Positions 45,129-54,996 of a stretch of DNA of 64,000 nucleotides are shown piece after piece. A model generated the notes under the pieces. The model did not search any database, had not been told where the DNA came from, and worked only from the letters and a program-made list of their open reading frames with translations. Source of the stretch: Photobacterium sp. DA100 (GTDB lineage Bacteria; Pseudomonadota; Gammaproteobacteria; Enterobacterales; Vibrionaceae); contig NZ_CP119423.1 in the NCBI RefSeq assembly GCF_029223585.1, forward strand, positions 62,001-126,000, in the 5' to 3' direction. A program made the translations under genes and the position numbers. Within the stretch, counting starts at the first letter, position 1. The number at the start of each line of letters is the position of its first letter.

Positions 45129-45979
45129 CCAAGATGAAAGCGTTCTGGCAGCTGGCGCGCTTCGATCGCCCGATTGGTAGCCTGTTGCTTTTGTGGCCGA
45201 CACTGTGGGCGTTGTTTCTGGCTGCGGAAGGCATGCCCAATCCCCATGTGATGCTGGTATTTGTACTCGGGGTGATTTTCATGCGGGCGGCCGGGTGTGT
45301 GATCAACGACTTTGCCGACCGTAACTTCGACGGCCATGTCAAGCGTACCGCCCAGCGGCCGATGCCATCGGGCAAGGTGTCTGAGCGCGAGGCGCTAGCC
45401 TTGTTCGGCTTGTTGGTGTTGGTATCATTCCTGCTGGTGCTGACCATGAACACCCTGACCATCATGCTGTCGGTGGTGGCGGTGATATTGGCCGCGGCTT
45501 ATCCGTTCATGAAGCGCTATACCCATTTGCCTCAGCTGGTGCTGGGGATGGCGTTCGGCTGGTCGATCCCTATGGCGTATGCGGCCCAGGCCGGTGAGTT
45601 GCCGGCGGTGGCATGGCTGCTGTTTGTCGCCAATATCTTGTGGACTATCGCTTACGATACCCAGTATGCCATGGTTGATCGCGATGATGACGTCAAGGTG
45701 GGTATCAAATCTACCGCGATCTTGTTTGGTCGGTTTGACAAGATGCTCATCGGCTTGCTGCAGCTGGGTACCTTGGTGCTGTTGATTGCCGTTGGTGCGA
45801 TCGAAGGGATGTCGCAGGTCTATTACTGGTGTTTGCTGTTGGCCTCGTCGCTGTTTGTGTACCAGCAAATGCTGATCCGCGGCCGCGAGCGCGAGCCGTG
45901 TTTCAAGGCGTTCCTGAACAACAATTATGTTGGCATGCTGATCTGTATCGGCATCGTGGTCAGTACGTATCTGGCCTAA
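45125..45979 (+). CDS. ubiA: 4-hydroxybenzoate polyprenyltransferase
   Basis: UbiA is the membrane prenyltransferase that joins the octaprenyl tail to 4-hydroxybenzoate. The protein has about nine membrane segments. The two Asp-rich motifs are visible: [19 protein letters not shown] near residue 63 and [12 protein letters not shown] near residue 180. Two starts compete: ATG at 45125, overlapping the ubiC stop as ATGA, and TTG at 45119, which has AAGGAG at a better distance (8 bases). I use the ATG. ubiC-ubiA is the usual operon. Confidence 0.94.
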   Translation: MTKMKAFWQLARFDRPIGSLLLLWPTLWALFLAAEGMPNPHVMLVFVLGVIFMRAAGCVINDFADRNFDGHVKRTAQRPMPSGKVSEREALALFGLLVLVSFLLVLTMNTLTIMLSVVAVILAAAYPFMKRYTHLPQLVLGMAFGWSIPMAYAAQAGELPAVAWLLFVANILWTIAYDTQYAMVDRDDDVKVGIKSTAILFGRFDKMLIGLLQLGTLVLLIAVGAIEGMSQVYYWCLLLASSLFVYQQMLIRGREREPCFKAFLNNNYVGMLICIGIVVSTYLA

Positions 45980-46002
45980 ATAGCCCGCCGTTCCCACTAT
46001 CG

Positions 46003-46029
46003 AAAAGCGCCGTTTAGGGCGCTTTTTTT
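46003..46029 (+). terminator. Rho-independent terminator after ubiA
   Basis: Stem AAAAGCGCC with GGCGCTTTT around a short loop, followed by T residues, 24 bases after the stop. Confidence 0.9.
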
Positions 46030-46130
46030 GTGTCCGCCAGCCATCCCACAAAGTGGCACAGAGCTTTGGGACTATGGCTGGTCAAAAGCTCGAAAAGCAG
46101 TACGGTGGGACAAGGCATTAGGCTGGGATC

Positions 46131-46158
46131 AAAAAGGGCCGCCGTTCGGCAGCCCTTT
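46131..46158 (-). terminator. Terminator after plsB
   Basis: On the minus strand AAAGGGC and GCCG pair with CGGC and GCCCTTT, with one internal mismatch, followed by T residues, about 20 bases past the plsB stop. Confidence 0.8.
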
Positions 46159-46178
46159 GGGTGAGGTGAATTGCGCGG

Positions 46179-48629
46179 TTAGGCGTCGGTTTCGCTCTCG
46201 TCGCCACGGTCTTCGCGGTTCATCACCGCTTGGATGGTCAGCTTCACTTCCGGCGATACCAGGGCAGCCAATTGCTCGGCCAGCTGCTCGACCGGTTGCG
46301 ATACCGCGTGGCATTCCTCGTTGAGGTAGCCTTCGCTGCGCAGGGTTTTCACCAGAGTCGCAAACACACCCTTGTCGAAGAACTCCGGCGCATTGATACC
46401 GTGCAGACGGCTCAGGCGCTGGGCCATCATCTGGCTCTGCTGCTCGAGATCGCTCTTCATCAGCTGCGGCTCGGAGTTGAGCAGGGTCAGGGCAATCGCA
46501 TAACGCTGCAGGGTTTCCGAGATGGTGCGGGCCAGTAGGTGAAGCGGGCCGATACGGGCGCTGTTGAGGGTGATTTGGTCACCGTCGCGCAATACTAGGC
46601 GCTGGCGAACCAGCTCTTCCACCTGAGCTTCGATCACCGAGTCCAGTTCGTCCTTGCCATAGCGCAGGAACAGCTCTGCCTGCAGGAATGGATACAGGCG
46701 GCGGACCTGCTCGACAATCTCGCCCACGGCCAGTTCCTGGTGGTGGATGACGATATTGGCGATCAGCGACGGCATCGCGAACAGGTGGATGATGTTGTTG
46801 CGGTAGTAGGTCATCAGGATCGCCTGCTGGCGGTTCAGTGACACCATTTCCCCCAAGCTGTCGCGCTCGACCACGAACTTGTCCATTTCGATGGCATGCT
46901 TAACCATCGCTTTGGCATCTTCGTCCGGCACGGTGAACTGCTCAGAATAAGGCACATTGCGCAGCAACTGCAGGTAGCACTCAAGCTGCTGCTCCAGATC
47001 TTCACGGCTCAGTGCACGCTGGCGGGCGGCAAGCAGTGCGACCCCACACAGCGTCAGGGCATTGGTTGCCGCCGCATCGTTGATGTGGGTCATCATTTTC
47101 ACTGCTAGGTCGTTGACCACCGGGTTCAGCCATTGCGGACGCTGGGGCTCGATCGGGTCAATATCCTTGTGCCACTCAGGGACATGCTCGTTGAGGTAGT
47201 GGTTGAGTGGGATTGGTTCGCCGAAGTTCACGTAGCCCTGGCCGAGGTTGCGCAGCTTGCGCAGGGTACGGATCACCTGGCCGACGTTTTCCTTCTCTTT
47301 GCGCTTGCCGCGCAGCTCTTTGGCGTAGGTCGCCACTTCCATCACGTGCTCGTAGCCGATATAGACCGGCACCAGGGTCACCGGGCGGTTGAGGCCGCGC
47401 AGCATCGCCTGGATGGTCATCGACAGCATACCGGTTTTGGCCGGTAGCAAACGGCCGGTCCGGGAGCGGCCGCCTTCACTGAAGTATTCAACCGAATAGC
47501 CCTTGGCAAATAGCTCGGCCAGGTATTCACGGAATACGGTGGAGTACAGGCGGTTGCCCTTGAAGCTACGGCGGATAAAGAACGCACCACCACGGCGGAA
47601 GATAGGGCCGGCCGGGAAGAAGTTCAGGTTGATACCGGCTGCAATGTGCGGTGGCACCAAGCCTTCCTGATAAAGCACGTAAGACAGCAGCAGGTAGTCC
47701 ATGTGGCTGCGGTGGCATGGCACGTAGACAATCTCGTGGCCGTCTTGGGCCAGCTTGCGTACCTGCTTGGCATTGTGGATATTCAGCCCCTGGTAGAGCT
47801 TGTTCCACAGCCAGCCGAGGAAACGGTCCCCCCGCTTGATCAGCGAGTAGGAGAAATCGGCCGCAATTTCTTCCATCATATCGACGGCTTCCTTGCGTAC
47901 CTTCTCGATTGGCACATCACGGCTTGCCGCTTCTTCTGCGACAACTTTTTCAATCGCCTTGGAGTTCAGCAGGCGGTTGAACAGCACCTGGCGATCCGGC
48001 AACTTCGGCCCGGATGCGGCCAGCTGCTGGCGCGAGAAATGGATACGGGCCACCCTTGCCAGCTTGTTGGCAATCGAGTCGTCGGTACCGTGGTGATCGG
48101 CCATGTAGCGCAGCGATACTGCTGGGCTCAGGCGGACCATACAGTCGCGGCCATGGCCTAGGATGGTGAAGAACTTCTCCGGGCCATTGAGCGGGCGCAG
48201 CACTGGTTTCTGGTTCTCTTCCTTGCCGGGTTTGCGGCCCCAGAGGATAGAGGCAGGAACAACCTGAATATCCAGTTCACTGTCTTGCTTGTGGTGCTCG
48301 AGCAGGGCCGTAAAAAGATCAATCGATTCTTGCGGCAGCTCGGTCTTATCGCCGAAGACACTTGGGCCGTCGGAAATGTAGACATAGCGGACAAACTGCT
48401 GTCCGTTGAGCTCTAGCGGAGACAGCGGATCCGGCAATCCTAGTTTCTGGGTGCTGCTGCGCAGCGTCATCAAATCGGTGTTTGAGCGGAACGGCAGGAT
48501 GTAAACAATCGGGCGTTCCAAATCCAATTCCAGATCCGCAACCGGATCGGAAGGAATAGAGTGGGTTTTAACCAGCAGAGAAAGCGGCAAATCCAGTATT
48601 TTTTGATAGATTTTCTGCCAACTTGACAT
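46179..48629 (-). CDS. plsB: Glycerol-3-phosphate acyltransferase PlsB
   Basis: PlsB adds the first fatty acyl chain to glycerol-3-phosphate in phospholipid synthesis, at the inner membrane. The 816-residue protein (E. coli 807) has the acyltransferase motif HRSHMD (H-X4-D) near residue 303, the substrate motif in [16 protein letters not shown] near residue 350, and [12 protein letters not shown] near residue 383. The start at 48629 gives [17 protein letters not shown], like E. coli MSGWPRIYYKLLNLPLS; the frame from 48665 is not used. It is divergent from lexA, as in E. coli and V. cholerae. Confidence 0.96.
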   Translation of the reverse strand: MSSWQKIYQKILDLPLSLLVKTHSIPSDPVADLELDLERPIVYILPFRSNTDLMTLRSSTQKLGLPDPLSPLELNGQQFVRYVYISDGPSVFGDKTELPQESIDLFTALLEHHKQDSELDIQVVPASILWGRKPGKEENQKPVLRPLNGPEKFFTILGHGRDCMVRLSPAVSLRYMADHHGTDDSIANKLARVARIHFSRQQLAASGPKLPDRQVLFNRLLNSKAIEKVVAEEAASRDVPIEKVRKEAVDMMEEIAADFSYSLIKRGDRFLGWLWNKLYQGLNIHNAKQVRKLAQDGHEIVYVPCHRSHMDYLLLSYVLYQEGLVPPHIAAGINLNFFPAGPIFRRGGAFFIRRSFKGNRLYSTVFREYLAELFAKGYSVEYFSEGGRSRTGRLLPAKTGMLSMTIQAMLRGLNRPVTLVPVYIGYEHVMEVATYAKELRGKRKEKENVGQVIRTLRKLRNLGQGYVNFGEPIPLNHYLNEHVPEWHKDIDPIEPQRPQWLNPVVNDLAVKMMTHINDAAATNALTLCGVALLAARQRALSREDLEQQLECYLQLLRNVPYSEQFTVPDEDAKAMVKHAIEMDKFVVERDSLGEMVSLNRQQAILMTYYRNNIIHLFAMPSLIANIVIHHQELAVGEIVEQVRRLYPFLQAELFLRYGKDELDSVIEAQVEELVRQRLVLRDGDQITLNSARIGPLHLLARTISETLQRYAIALTLLNSEPQLMKSDLEQQSQMMAQRLSRLHGINAPEFFDKGVFATLVKTLRSEGYLNEECHAVSQPVEQLAEQLAALVSPEVKLTIQAVMNREDRGDESETDA

Positions 48630-48864
48630 ATCTTTTACTAGCCTCGAATTCTTAATGCGTGGCAAGGATAGCAGAAAAAAACCTGTTATAAGCAGCGAAA
48701 TAGCACAGACTTGCGGTTATATGACAATTTTATTGATTTAAATACCGTCTTTGGTATCGCTTTTGGGTATTAGAAATGCGGGGTTACGGTAAAGAAGGCC
48801 GGCTGGTGGATTTACGCCAATATTGTTGTTTTCCTAAACAATAACCTTTTCAAGCGAGATAACA

Positions 48865-48880
48865 CTGGATATACTCACAG
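48865..48880 (+). promoter_or_regulatory. SOS box 1 before lexA
   Basis: CTGGATATACTCACAG fits the LexA consensus CTG-N10-CAG, 29 bases before the lexA ATG. Confidence 0.85.
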
Positions 48881-48884
48881 TGAA

Positions 48885-48900
48885 CTGTATAAAAAGACAG
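48885..48900 (+). promoter_or_regulatory. SOS box 2 before lexA
   Basis: CTGTATAAAAAGACAG fits CTG-N10-CAG and is close to the E. coli consensus. Its centre is 20 bases (about two helical turns) from box 1, the same kind of double operator as in E. coli lexA. Confidence 0.88.
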
Positions 48901-48908
48901 GGTGAGTT

Positions 48909-49526
48909 ATGAAGCCGTTAACGCCGCGCCAACAAGAAGTCTTTGATTTGATCAAAGCAAAAATTGAAGATACTGGAATGCCGCCAACACGTGCTGAAAT
49001 AGCCCGTGAACTCGGCTTCCGCTCTGCCAATGCTGCCGAAGAGCACCTTAAGGCACTGGCCCGCAAGGAAGTGATTGAAATCATTCCTGGTGCCTCACGT
49101 GGGATCCGCCTGCTGGGTAGCAGCGAGGAACAAGAAAGCGGCTTGCCACTGATCGGCCAAGTCGCCGCCGGTGAGCCGATTTTGGCCCAGGAGCATGTTG
49201 AAACCCACTACGAGGTGGATCCATCGCTGTTCAAGCCCCGTGCCGACTTCCTGCTGCGAGTCAACGGGATGAGCATGAAAGATATCGGGATCATGGACGG
49301 TGATTTGCTGGCTGTGCACAAAACCCAGGATGTCCGCAACGGCCAGGTTGTGGTTGCCCGGGTTGAAGATGATGTGACGGTCAAGCGTCTTGAACGCAAG
49401 GGCGCGCAGGTGCTGCTGCATGCCGAGAACGAAGAGTTTGCTCCGATCGTGGTTGATCTCAACACCCAGCAACTGTCGATTGAAGGCATTGCGGTGGGGG
49501 TGATCCGCAACAGCGACTGGATGTAG
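48909..49526 (+). CDS. lexA: SOS repressor LexA
   Basis: LexA represses SOS genes and cleaves itself when RecA is activated. The 205-residue protein has the winged helix at residues 1-65 ([15 protein letters not shown], then [22 protein letters not shown]), the Ala-Gly cleavage site in VAAGEPIL near residue 87, the catalytic Ser in NGMSMKDIG near residue 121 and the catalytic Lys in VTVKRLER near residue 159. GGTGAG lies just before the ATG. Two SOS boxes directly upstream show autorepression. Confidence 0.97.
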   Translation: MKPLTPRQQEVFDLIKAKIEDTGMPPTRAEIARELGFRSANAAEEHLKALARKEVIEIIPGASRGIRLLGSSEEQESGLPLIGQVAAGEPILAQEHVETHYEVDPSLFKPRADFLLRVNGMSMKDIGIMDGDLLAVHKTQDVRNGQVVVARVEDDVTVKRLERKGAQVLLHAENEEFAPIVVDLNTQQLSIEGIAVGVIRNSDWM

Positions 49527-49557
49527 CGGCACTGTTTTAAAAACCAGCCGTTACCCC

Positions 49558-49590
49558 TTTACAACTGGTAATGATAGTCATTATCATCTC
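49558..49590 (+). promoter_or_regulatory. Fur box overlapping the promoter of the methyltransferase gene
   Basis: The sequence at 49567-49585, GGTAATGATAGTCATTATC, matches the Fur consensus GATAATGATAATCATTATC at 17 of 19 positions; by the 7-1-7 model 13 of 14. It overlaps a promoter-like pair TTTACA (49558-49563) and TTATCA (49581-49586), 17 bases apart. Confidence 0.82.
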
Positions 49591-49611
49591 TGTATTCAAA
49601 AGGAGATGATA

Positions 49612-50412
49612 ATGACCGATACCGTCCGCCACGATATTCCCGCCGATCTCCTCCAGCCGCTTTGGCTCCGAAGCCGTGAAAGCCTGGCTGATGATCGCCT
49701 GATTTATGATCCCGTTGCTGCTGCGGCCTGCACGCACTGCAGCCTCAAGCCCGAATGCCTCGAAGGTAATGTCTCCCAGCAGCAGCTGCTGCACGCCAGC
49801 CTGACACTCATTTGCGACCGCCAGATCCAGCAATTCCTCCGCCGCCATCCTGATGGGCGGATCATCAGCCTTGGCAGTGGGCTCGATACGCGCTTTTACC
49901 GGGTTGATAACGGCCGCTGCCGTTGGTTTGATGTCGATGTCGGTGAGAACTTGTTGTGGCGACAGCGTCTGTTCCATCGCAGCGAGCGCTATCGGATGTT
50001 CCCCGGGTCAACCACTGATCTGTCCTGGCTCCAGGCCTTGCCATCAATGCCTGGGGTGCCGGTAATGGTGCTGTGCGATCATGCCTTGCTGGCAGCCAGC
50101 GAGTCCGAGCTGGCCCATGTGGTCCAGTCGCTGGCGTGTCACTTTGGTCGGTTCGAGCTGTGCTTGGTGCTGGCGGGTGATCTTTGCCAGTCGCCGCTAG
50201 CGGGCAAAATGGGAATAGATAAACCTTATCGCCATGCCCTGCGAGACCCACGTCGCACGTTGCTGCAGTGGGTGCCCTGGGCGACGGCTGTTGGGCGGTA
50301 CAGCCCGATGGACACCGGCTGCTCCAGATGGCGGCCCTGGCAGCGCTGGTTGGCACGGCTCCCTGGATTGAAATTCCGGATGTTGCCGGTATTGCTGCAT
50401 ATTCGTCTGTAA
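49612..50412 (+). CDS. LCM-family SAM-dependent methyltransferase
   Basis: This 266-residue protein matches the leucine carboxyl methyltransferase (LCM, TcmP/Ppm1-like) superfamily. The SAM-binding motif is IISLGSGLDTRFYR near residue 83, followed by WFDVDVG near residue 104. A Cys cluster CTHCSLKPEC lies near residue 40 and may bind metal. The substrate is unknown; relatives methylate carboxyl or hydroxyl groups of small molecules. AAAGGAG lies 6 bases before the ATG at 49612; the ATG at 49606 touches that site and is rejected. The Fur box upstream implies induction in low iron, so a siderophore or iron-linked metabolite is a plausible but unproven target. Confidence 0.78.
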   Translation: MTDTVRHDIPADLLQPLWLRSRESLADDRLIYDPVAAAACTHCSLKPECLEGNVSQQQLLHASLTLICDRQIQQFLRRHPDGRIISLGSGLDTRFYRVDNGRCRWFDVDVGENLLWRQRLFHRSERYRMFPGSTTDLSWLQALPSMPGVPVMVLCDHALLAASESELAHVVQSLACHFGRFELCLVLAGDLCQSPLAGKMGIDKPYRHALRDPRRTLLQWVPWATAVGRYSPMDTGCSRWRPWQRWLARLPGLKFRMLPVLLHIRL

Positions 50413-50697
50413 TTCCCAGAACTGGCATTGGAATGCTGCTACTTTGCTCCCCATTAATGTCCTGCATGCAATATGCCAGTTTGTTTTTTCTCCTTTTTTT
50501 CTGCCCAATTTTTTTTGCGCAATCTGACGATCCTGTCCTAAGTTAAAATGTAAACAAACTGTTAACCATGTAACGGCAGATGACAACGTATCTGTACAGT
50601 ATGCAGGGATGACTCTGAGTCATTTTGCGCTACCCCCACTAAAGCGGTTGTGTTGAGGGGGGGCTTTGATAGGAAAAGGATAGGAGGGAGCCGGGTG
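50413..50697. promoter_or_regulatory. Leader and promoter region of the cox operon (285 bases)
   Basis: The region holds a 13-base perfect inverted repeat TGACTCTGAGTCA at 50610-50622 and a C-run/G-run hairpin (CCCCC with GGGGG) in the next 40 bases. AGGAGG precedes the coxB ATG. No terminator for the methyltransferase gene is clear. A known regulator site is not recognised. Confidence 0.45.
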
Positions 50698-51843
50698 ATG
50701 ATTCGCCATTTGATGTGCTATCTGTTTGTTCTGCTGACACTGCCAGCACAGGCAGAAGTTCAACCCATGCCACTGAACATGACCCAGGGGGTGACTGAGG
50801 TCAGCCAGCGGGTATTTGATCTCCACATGACGATTTTCTACATTTGTGTGGCGATCGGCCTGGTGGTCTTCGGGGTGATGTTCTGGTCTATCATCCATCA
50901 CCGCAAGTCCAAGGGAGCGGTAGCCGCTTCTTTTCACGAGAGTACCAAAGTCGAAATCCTCTGGACGGTGATCCCGTTCGTTATCCTCATCATCATGGCG
51001 GTCCCGGCCACCAAAACCTTGCTGGCGATGGAAGATACCTCCCAGCCAGACATGACCATCCAAGTTACCGGCTCACAATGGAAATGGCACTACCGCTATT
51101 TCGATGAAGACGTTGAGTTCTTTTCCCTGCTGGCGACCAGCCCAGCCCATATCGCCAACGAACGCGAAAAGCGCAGCAACTACCTGTTGGAAGTTGATCG
51201 CCCTCTGGTACTGCCCGTCGGCAAGAAAGTCCGTTTCCTCATTACCTCGCAGGATGTTATCCACTCTTGGTGGGTTCCGGATTTTGCGGTGAAGAAAGAT
51301 GCCAATCCTGGCTTTATCAACGAAGCCTGGACCCGGATTGATCAACCCGGCGTATACCGCGGCCAGTGTGCCGAACTGTGCGGCAAGGACCACGGCTTTA
51401 TGCCGGTGGTGGTGATTGCCAAGCCGCAGGCGGAATACGAGGAGTGGCTGCAAACCACCAAGATTGCCCAGCAACAGGCCCGGGAAGAAGAGCAGCGGCT
51501 GCTGGCCATGCAGATGGACTTGGACGAGCTGATGATCTTGGGCGAACAGGTCTACAACACCCGCTGCGCCATGTGCCACCAGGCCAATGGTCAGGGGATC
51601 CCCGGGGCCTTCCCGGCGCTGGCAGGCCAAGGGTTATCGGTTGATCCCAGTGCCAAGCTCGAACACATCAGTATTGTGGTCCATGGCAAGCAGGGAACGG
51701 CTATGCAGGCCTTCGGACCGCAGTTGAGCCTCAAAGAGTTGGCGGCAGTGATCACCTATGAGCGCAACGCCTGGGATAACAACACCGGAGACACCGTGCA
51801 GGCTGCCGAAGTGCAGGCTGTGATGGACGGTCAGGATCTATAA
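50698..51843 (+). CDS. coxB: Cytochrome c oxidase subunit II with fused cytochrome c domain
   Basis: This is subunit II of an aa3-type oxidase, 381 residues. In order it has a signal peptide, two membrane helices (about residues 40-60 and 85-105), and the CuA domain with its ligands in GQCAELCGKDHGFM near residue 220. A C-terminal cytochrome c domain follows with the heme site CAMCH near residue 290 and a likely Met ligand in GTAMQAF. The fused heme domain marks a caa3-type subunit. The ATG at 50698 has AGGAGG upstream. It starts the cox cluster. Confidence 0.93.
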   Translation: MIRHLMCYLFVLLTLPAQAEVQPMPLNMTQGVTEVSQRVFDLHMTIFYICVAIGLVVFGVMFWSIIHHRKSKGAVAASFHESTKVEILWTVIPFVILIIMAVPATKTLLAMEDTSQPDMTIQVTGSQWKWHYRYFDEDVEFFSLLATSPAHIANEREKRSNYLLEVDRPLVLPVGKKVRFLITSQDVIHSWWVPDFAVKKDANPGFINEAWTRIDQPGVYRGQCAELCGKDHGFMPVVVIAKPQAEYEEWLQTTKIAQQQAREEEQRLLAMQMDLDELMILGEQVYNTRCAMCHQANGQGIPGAFPALAGQGLSVDPSAKLEHISIVVHGKQGTAMQAFGPQLSLKELAAVITYERNAWDNNTGDTVQAAEVQAVMDGQDL

Positions 51844-51857
51844 GGGAGAGAGTGACG

Positions 51858-53468
51858 ATGACGGATATGTTGCGTGAGCAGACCGAGGTCGAGGACACCC
51901 AGACCGAGCAGCATGAGCATCACGAGCACCACCAGACCGGTCTCAAGCGCTGGCTGTTTACCACTAACCACAAGGATATCGGCTCGCTGTATCTGATGTT
52001 CAGCTTTGCCATGTTCCTGATTGGCGGGGCCATGGCGATGGTGATCCGGGCGGAGCTGTTCCAGCCCGGGCTGCAGCTGGTCGACCCTAACTTTTTTAAC
52101 CAGATGACCACAGTTCATGGCCTTATCATGGTATTTGGCGCCGTGATGCCGGCCTTTACCGGCCTGGCCAACTGGATGGTGCCGCTGATGATCGGCGCGC
52201 CGGATATGGCCCTGCCGCGGATGAACAACTGGAGCTTCTGGATCCTGCCGTTTGCGTTCACCATGCTGTTGGCCTCGCTGTTCATGGAGGGCGGCGGTCC
52301 CAACTTTGGCTGGACCTTCTACGCGCCGCTGTCGACCACCTTCAGCCCGGAGAGTACCGGCCTGTTTGTGTTTGCGATCCATATTATGGGGATCAGCTCG
52401 ATTATGGGGGCGATCAATGTGATTGTGACCATCGTCAACATGCGCGCGCCGGGTATGACCTACATGAAGATGCCGCTGTTTGTCTGGACCTGGCTGATCA
52501 CCGCGTTCCTGCTGATTGCCGTGATGCCGGTCTTGGCCGGGGCGGTCACTATGGTGCTGACCGACAAGTACTTCGGTACCAGTTTCTTCGATGCCGCCGG
52601 CGGGGGCGATCCGGTGATGTTCCAGCATATCTTCTGGTTCTTCGGCCACCCGGAAGTATATATCATGATTTTGCCTAGTTTCGGTATCATTTCGGCGATT
52701 ATCCCTGCTTTTTCCCGCAAGAAGCTGTTTGGCTACAGTTCTATGGTCTACGCCACCGCGTCGATTGCTGGGCTGAGCTTCCTGGTATGGGCCCACCATA
52801 TGTTCACCACCGGGATGCCGGTCGCCGCCGAGCTGTTCTTCATGTACTGCACCATGCTGATCTCGGTGCCGACCGGGGTGAAGGTATTCAATTGGGTGGC
52901 GACCATGTGGCGCGGCTCACTGACCTTCGAAGTGCCGATGCTGTTTGCCATTGCTTTTATCGTGCTGTTTACCATCGGCGGTTTCTCCGGCCTGATGCTG
53001 GCGATAACCCCGGCCGACTTCCAGTACCACGATACTTACTTCGTGGTGGCTCACTTCCATTATGTGCTGGTCTCGGGGGCGATTTTCTCCATCATGGCCG
53101 CGGCTTACTACTGGCTGCCGAAATGGACCGGGCATATGTTTGACGAGAAGCTGGCCAAGTGGCATTTCTGGTGCTCGATCATTTCGGTCAATATCTTATT
53201 TTTTCCGATGCATTTCCTCGGCCTGGCCGGGATGCCGCGCCGGATCCCCGATTACGCACTGCAGTTTGCAGATATCAATGCGGTGGTCAGTGTCGGCGGG
53301 TTCCTGTTCGGCTTGTCCCAGCTGATATTCCTTGCCGTGGTAATCAAATGTGTTCGCGGCGGGGAGAAAGCTGCGGCCAAGCCGTGGGATGGTGCCGAAG
53401 GGCTGGAATGGACGGTGGCCTCGCCGGCTCCGCACCATACGTTCTCGACTCCACCTAAAGTGGATTAA
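51858..53468 (+). CDS. coxA: Cytochrome c oxidase subunit I
   Basis: This is the catalytic subunit with heme a, heme a3 and CuB; 536 residues and twelve membrane helices. The key sequences are HGLIMVF near residue 94 (heme a His), WFFGHPEVYI near residue 260 (CuB His and the Tyr cross-link), WAHHMFTTG near residue 312 (two CuB His), and HFHYVLVSG near residue 398 (heme a3 and heme a His). FGHPEVY with Tyr indicates an A-type oxidase with the D and K proton channels. The ATG at 51858 is preferred to the GTG at 51852. It pumps protons while reducing oxygen. Confidence 0.95.
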   Translation: MTDMLREQTEVEDTQTEQHEHHEHHQTGLKRWLFTTNHKDIGSLYLMFSFAMFLIGGAMAMVIRAELFQPGLQLVDPNFFNQMTTVHGLIMVFGAVMPAFTGLANWMVPLMIGAPDMALPRMNNWSFWILPFAFTMLLASLFMEGGGPNFGWTFYAPLSTTFSPESTGLFVFAIHIMGISSIMGAINVIVTIVNMRAPGMTYMKMPLFVWTWLITAFLLIAVMPVLAGAVTMVLTDKYFGTSFFDAAGGGDPVMFQHIFWFFGHPEVYIMILPSFGIISAIIPAFSRKKLFGYSSMVYATASIAGLSFLVWAHHMFTTGMPVAAELFFMYCTMLISVPTGVKVFNWVATMWRGSLTFEVPMLFAIAFIVLFTIGGFSGLMLAITPADFQYHDTYFVVAHFHYVLVSGAIFSIMAAAYYWLPKWTGHMFDEKLAKWHFWCSIISVNILFFPMHFLGLAGMPRRIPDYALQFADINAVVSVGGFLFGLSQLIFLAVVIKCVRGGEKAAAKPWDGAEGLEWTVASPAPHHTFSTPPKVD

Positions 53469-53482
53469 GCGGAGGGTTGGCG

Positions 53483-54082
53483 ATGGATAAGCCCCAGTTT
53501 GATCAAGAGCCTGGCAAACAGCCTGCTACCAGCGCAGATATGGCGTCGGGTAAAAAAAAGCAGCGTTCTATCTGGTCTCTGACCCTGATGGCCGTTGCGA
53601 TGTTCGGTTTCGCTTTTGCACTGGTGCCGCTGTACGACGTGTTCTGCGATATCACGGGTATCAATGGCAAAACCTCGGATACCCAGGCCGCGGCCAGCGA
53701 GCGGGTTGATACCAGCCGCGAGGTGACGGTGGAGTTTGTCTCGTACATCAATCCCGGGGTGCAATGGACGTTCGAGCCGGAGATCAGGCAGTTGGTAGTC
53801 AACCCCGGCCAGACCCATACCATCACCTACAAGGCGAAGAACCTGACCGGGCAAGAAACGGTCGGTCAAGCGGTGCCTTCGGTCAGCCCGGGCCTTGGGG
53901 CCCGCTACCTCAATAAAATCGAATGCTTCTGTTTCAACCGCCAGCCGCTGGCTGGCGGTGAAACGGCCAGCTTGCCTCTGGTGTTCTATGTCGATCCGGA
54001 ATTACCGGAGGACATCAACACCCTGACCCTAGCCTATACCCTTTACAACGCCCAGCCGGATGCGCCGGCACAAACGCAATGA
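53483..54082 (+). CDS. ctaG: Cytochrome c oxidase assembly protein CtaG (Cox11)
   Basis: CtaG/Cox11 inserts copper into the CuB site of subunit I. The 199-residue protein has one N-terminal membrane helix near residue 35 (SLTLMAVAMFGFAFALVPL) and a periplasmic beta domain with the copper motif CFCF in KIECFCFNRQPL near residue 155. VTYKAKN-like and FYVDPELPED segments agree with the family. GGAGGG precedes the ATG at 53483. Confidence 0.93.
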   Translation: MDKPQFDQEPGKQPATSADMASGKKKQRSIWSLTLMAVAMFGFAFALVPLYDVFCDITGINGKTSDTQAAASERVDTSREVTVEFVSYINPGVQWTFEPEIRQLVVNPGQTHTITYKAKNLTGQETVGQAVPSVSPGLGARYLNKIECFCFNRQPLAGGETASLPLVFYVDPELPEDINTLTLAYTLYNAQPDAPAQTQ

Positions 54083-54091
54083 GGTTGAATG

Positions 54092-54994
54092 ATGGCGAAT
54101 CCTTATTCTGAACATGATCAATCGGTGACACCTCCCCACGAGAACTATTATGTGCCCGAGGCCAGCGCCTGGCCGATTGTCGGTGCGATCGCCCTGTTCC
54201 TGATCGCCATGGGGGCAGGGGCAACGGTAGGGGATCTTTTCGGCGGCCAGGGGCCTTGGATTCTGCTGGCAGGGGTGGGCTTGCTGCTGATCATGCTGGT
54301 GGGCTGGTTCCGGGATGTGATCAGCGAGTCGATGGGCGGACTGTATAGCCGCCAGATGGATCGCTCTTTCCGCCAGGGGATGAGTTGGTTCATCTTCTCC
54401 GAGGTGATGTTCTTCGCTGCCTTCTTCGGCGCCCTGTTCTACGCCCGGATGATAGCGGTGCCTTGGTTGGGCGGTGCAGGCAACAACGCGATGACCCATG
54501 AGGTATTGTGGCCGGAATTTATCGCCCAGTGGCCTTTGGTGATGACGCCGGGCGGGACGGAAACCACGGCGATGGGGCCGTTGGGCCTGCCGCTCTACAA
54601 CACCTTGATCCTGCTGACCTCATCGGTGACGGTGCATATTGCCCATACGGCTTTGGAGCAGGATAACCGGCCCAAGCTCAAACTGTTCTTGCTGCTGACC
54701 GTGCTGCTCGGCTCGCTGTTTGTCTACCTGCAGGGGGTGGAGTATATCCATGCCTATCAAGATATGGGCCTGACACTGGATGCCGGGATCTATGGCAACA
54801 CCTTCTTCCTGCTGACCGGTTTCCACGGCCTGCATGTCACGCTAGGGACGCTCATTCTGTTTATTGTGTGGCTGCGAGTACTGCGGGGGCATTTTACCCC
54901 AGAGAAGCATTTTGCCTTCCAGGCCGGAGCCTGGTACTGGCACTTTGTCGACGTAGTGTGGCTGGGGCTGTTCGTGTTCGTTTACATCCTGTGA
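54092..54994 (+). CDS. coxC: Cytochrome c oxidase subunit III
   Basis: Subunit III stabilises the oxidase; 300 residues with seven membrane segments. GMSWFIFSEVMFFAAFFGALFYAR (read in parts) near residue 90 is the classic Glu-bearing helix, and GFHGLHVTLG near residue 245 and WYWHFVDVVWLGLF near the C-terminus are hallmarks. Two adjacent ATGs exist (54089 and 54092); the second is at a better distance from GAGG. Confidence 0.94.
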   Translation: MANPYSEHDQSVTPPHENYYVPEASAWPIVGAIALFLIAMGAGATVGDLFGGQGPWILLAGVGLLLIMLVGWFRDVISESMGGLYSRQMDRSFRQGMSWFIFSEVMFFAAFFGALFYARMIAVPWLGGAGNNAMTHEVLWPEFIAQWPLVMTPGGTETTAMGPLGLPLYNTLILLTSSVTVHIAHTALEQDNRPKLKLFLLLTVLLGSLFVYLQGVEYIHAYQDMGLTLDAGIYGNTFFLLTGFHGLHVTLGTLILFIVWLRVLRGHFTPEKHFAFQAGAWYWHFVDVVWLGLFVFVYIL

Positions 54995-54996
54995 GG

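Noticed and set aside
50591-50605. SOS-box-like CTGTACAGTATGCAG before the cox operon
   Set aside because: The spacing between CTG and CAG is 9, not 10, bases, so LexA binding is not expected.
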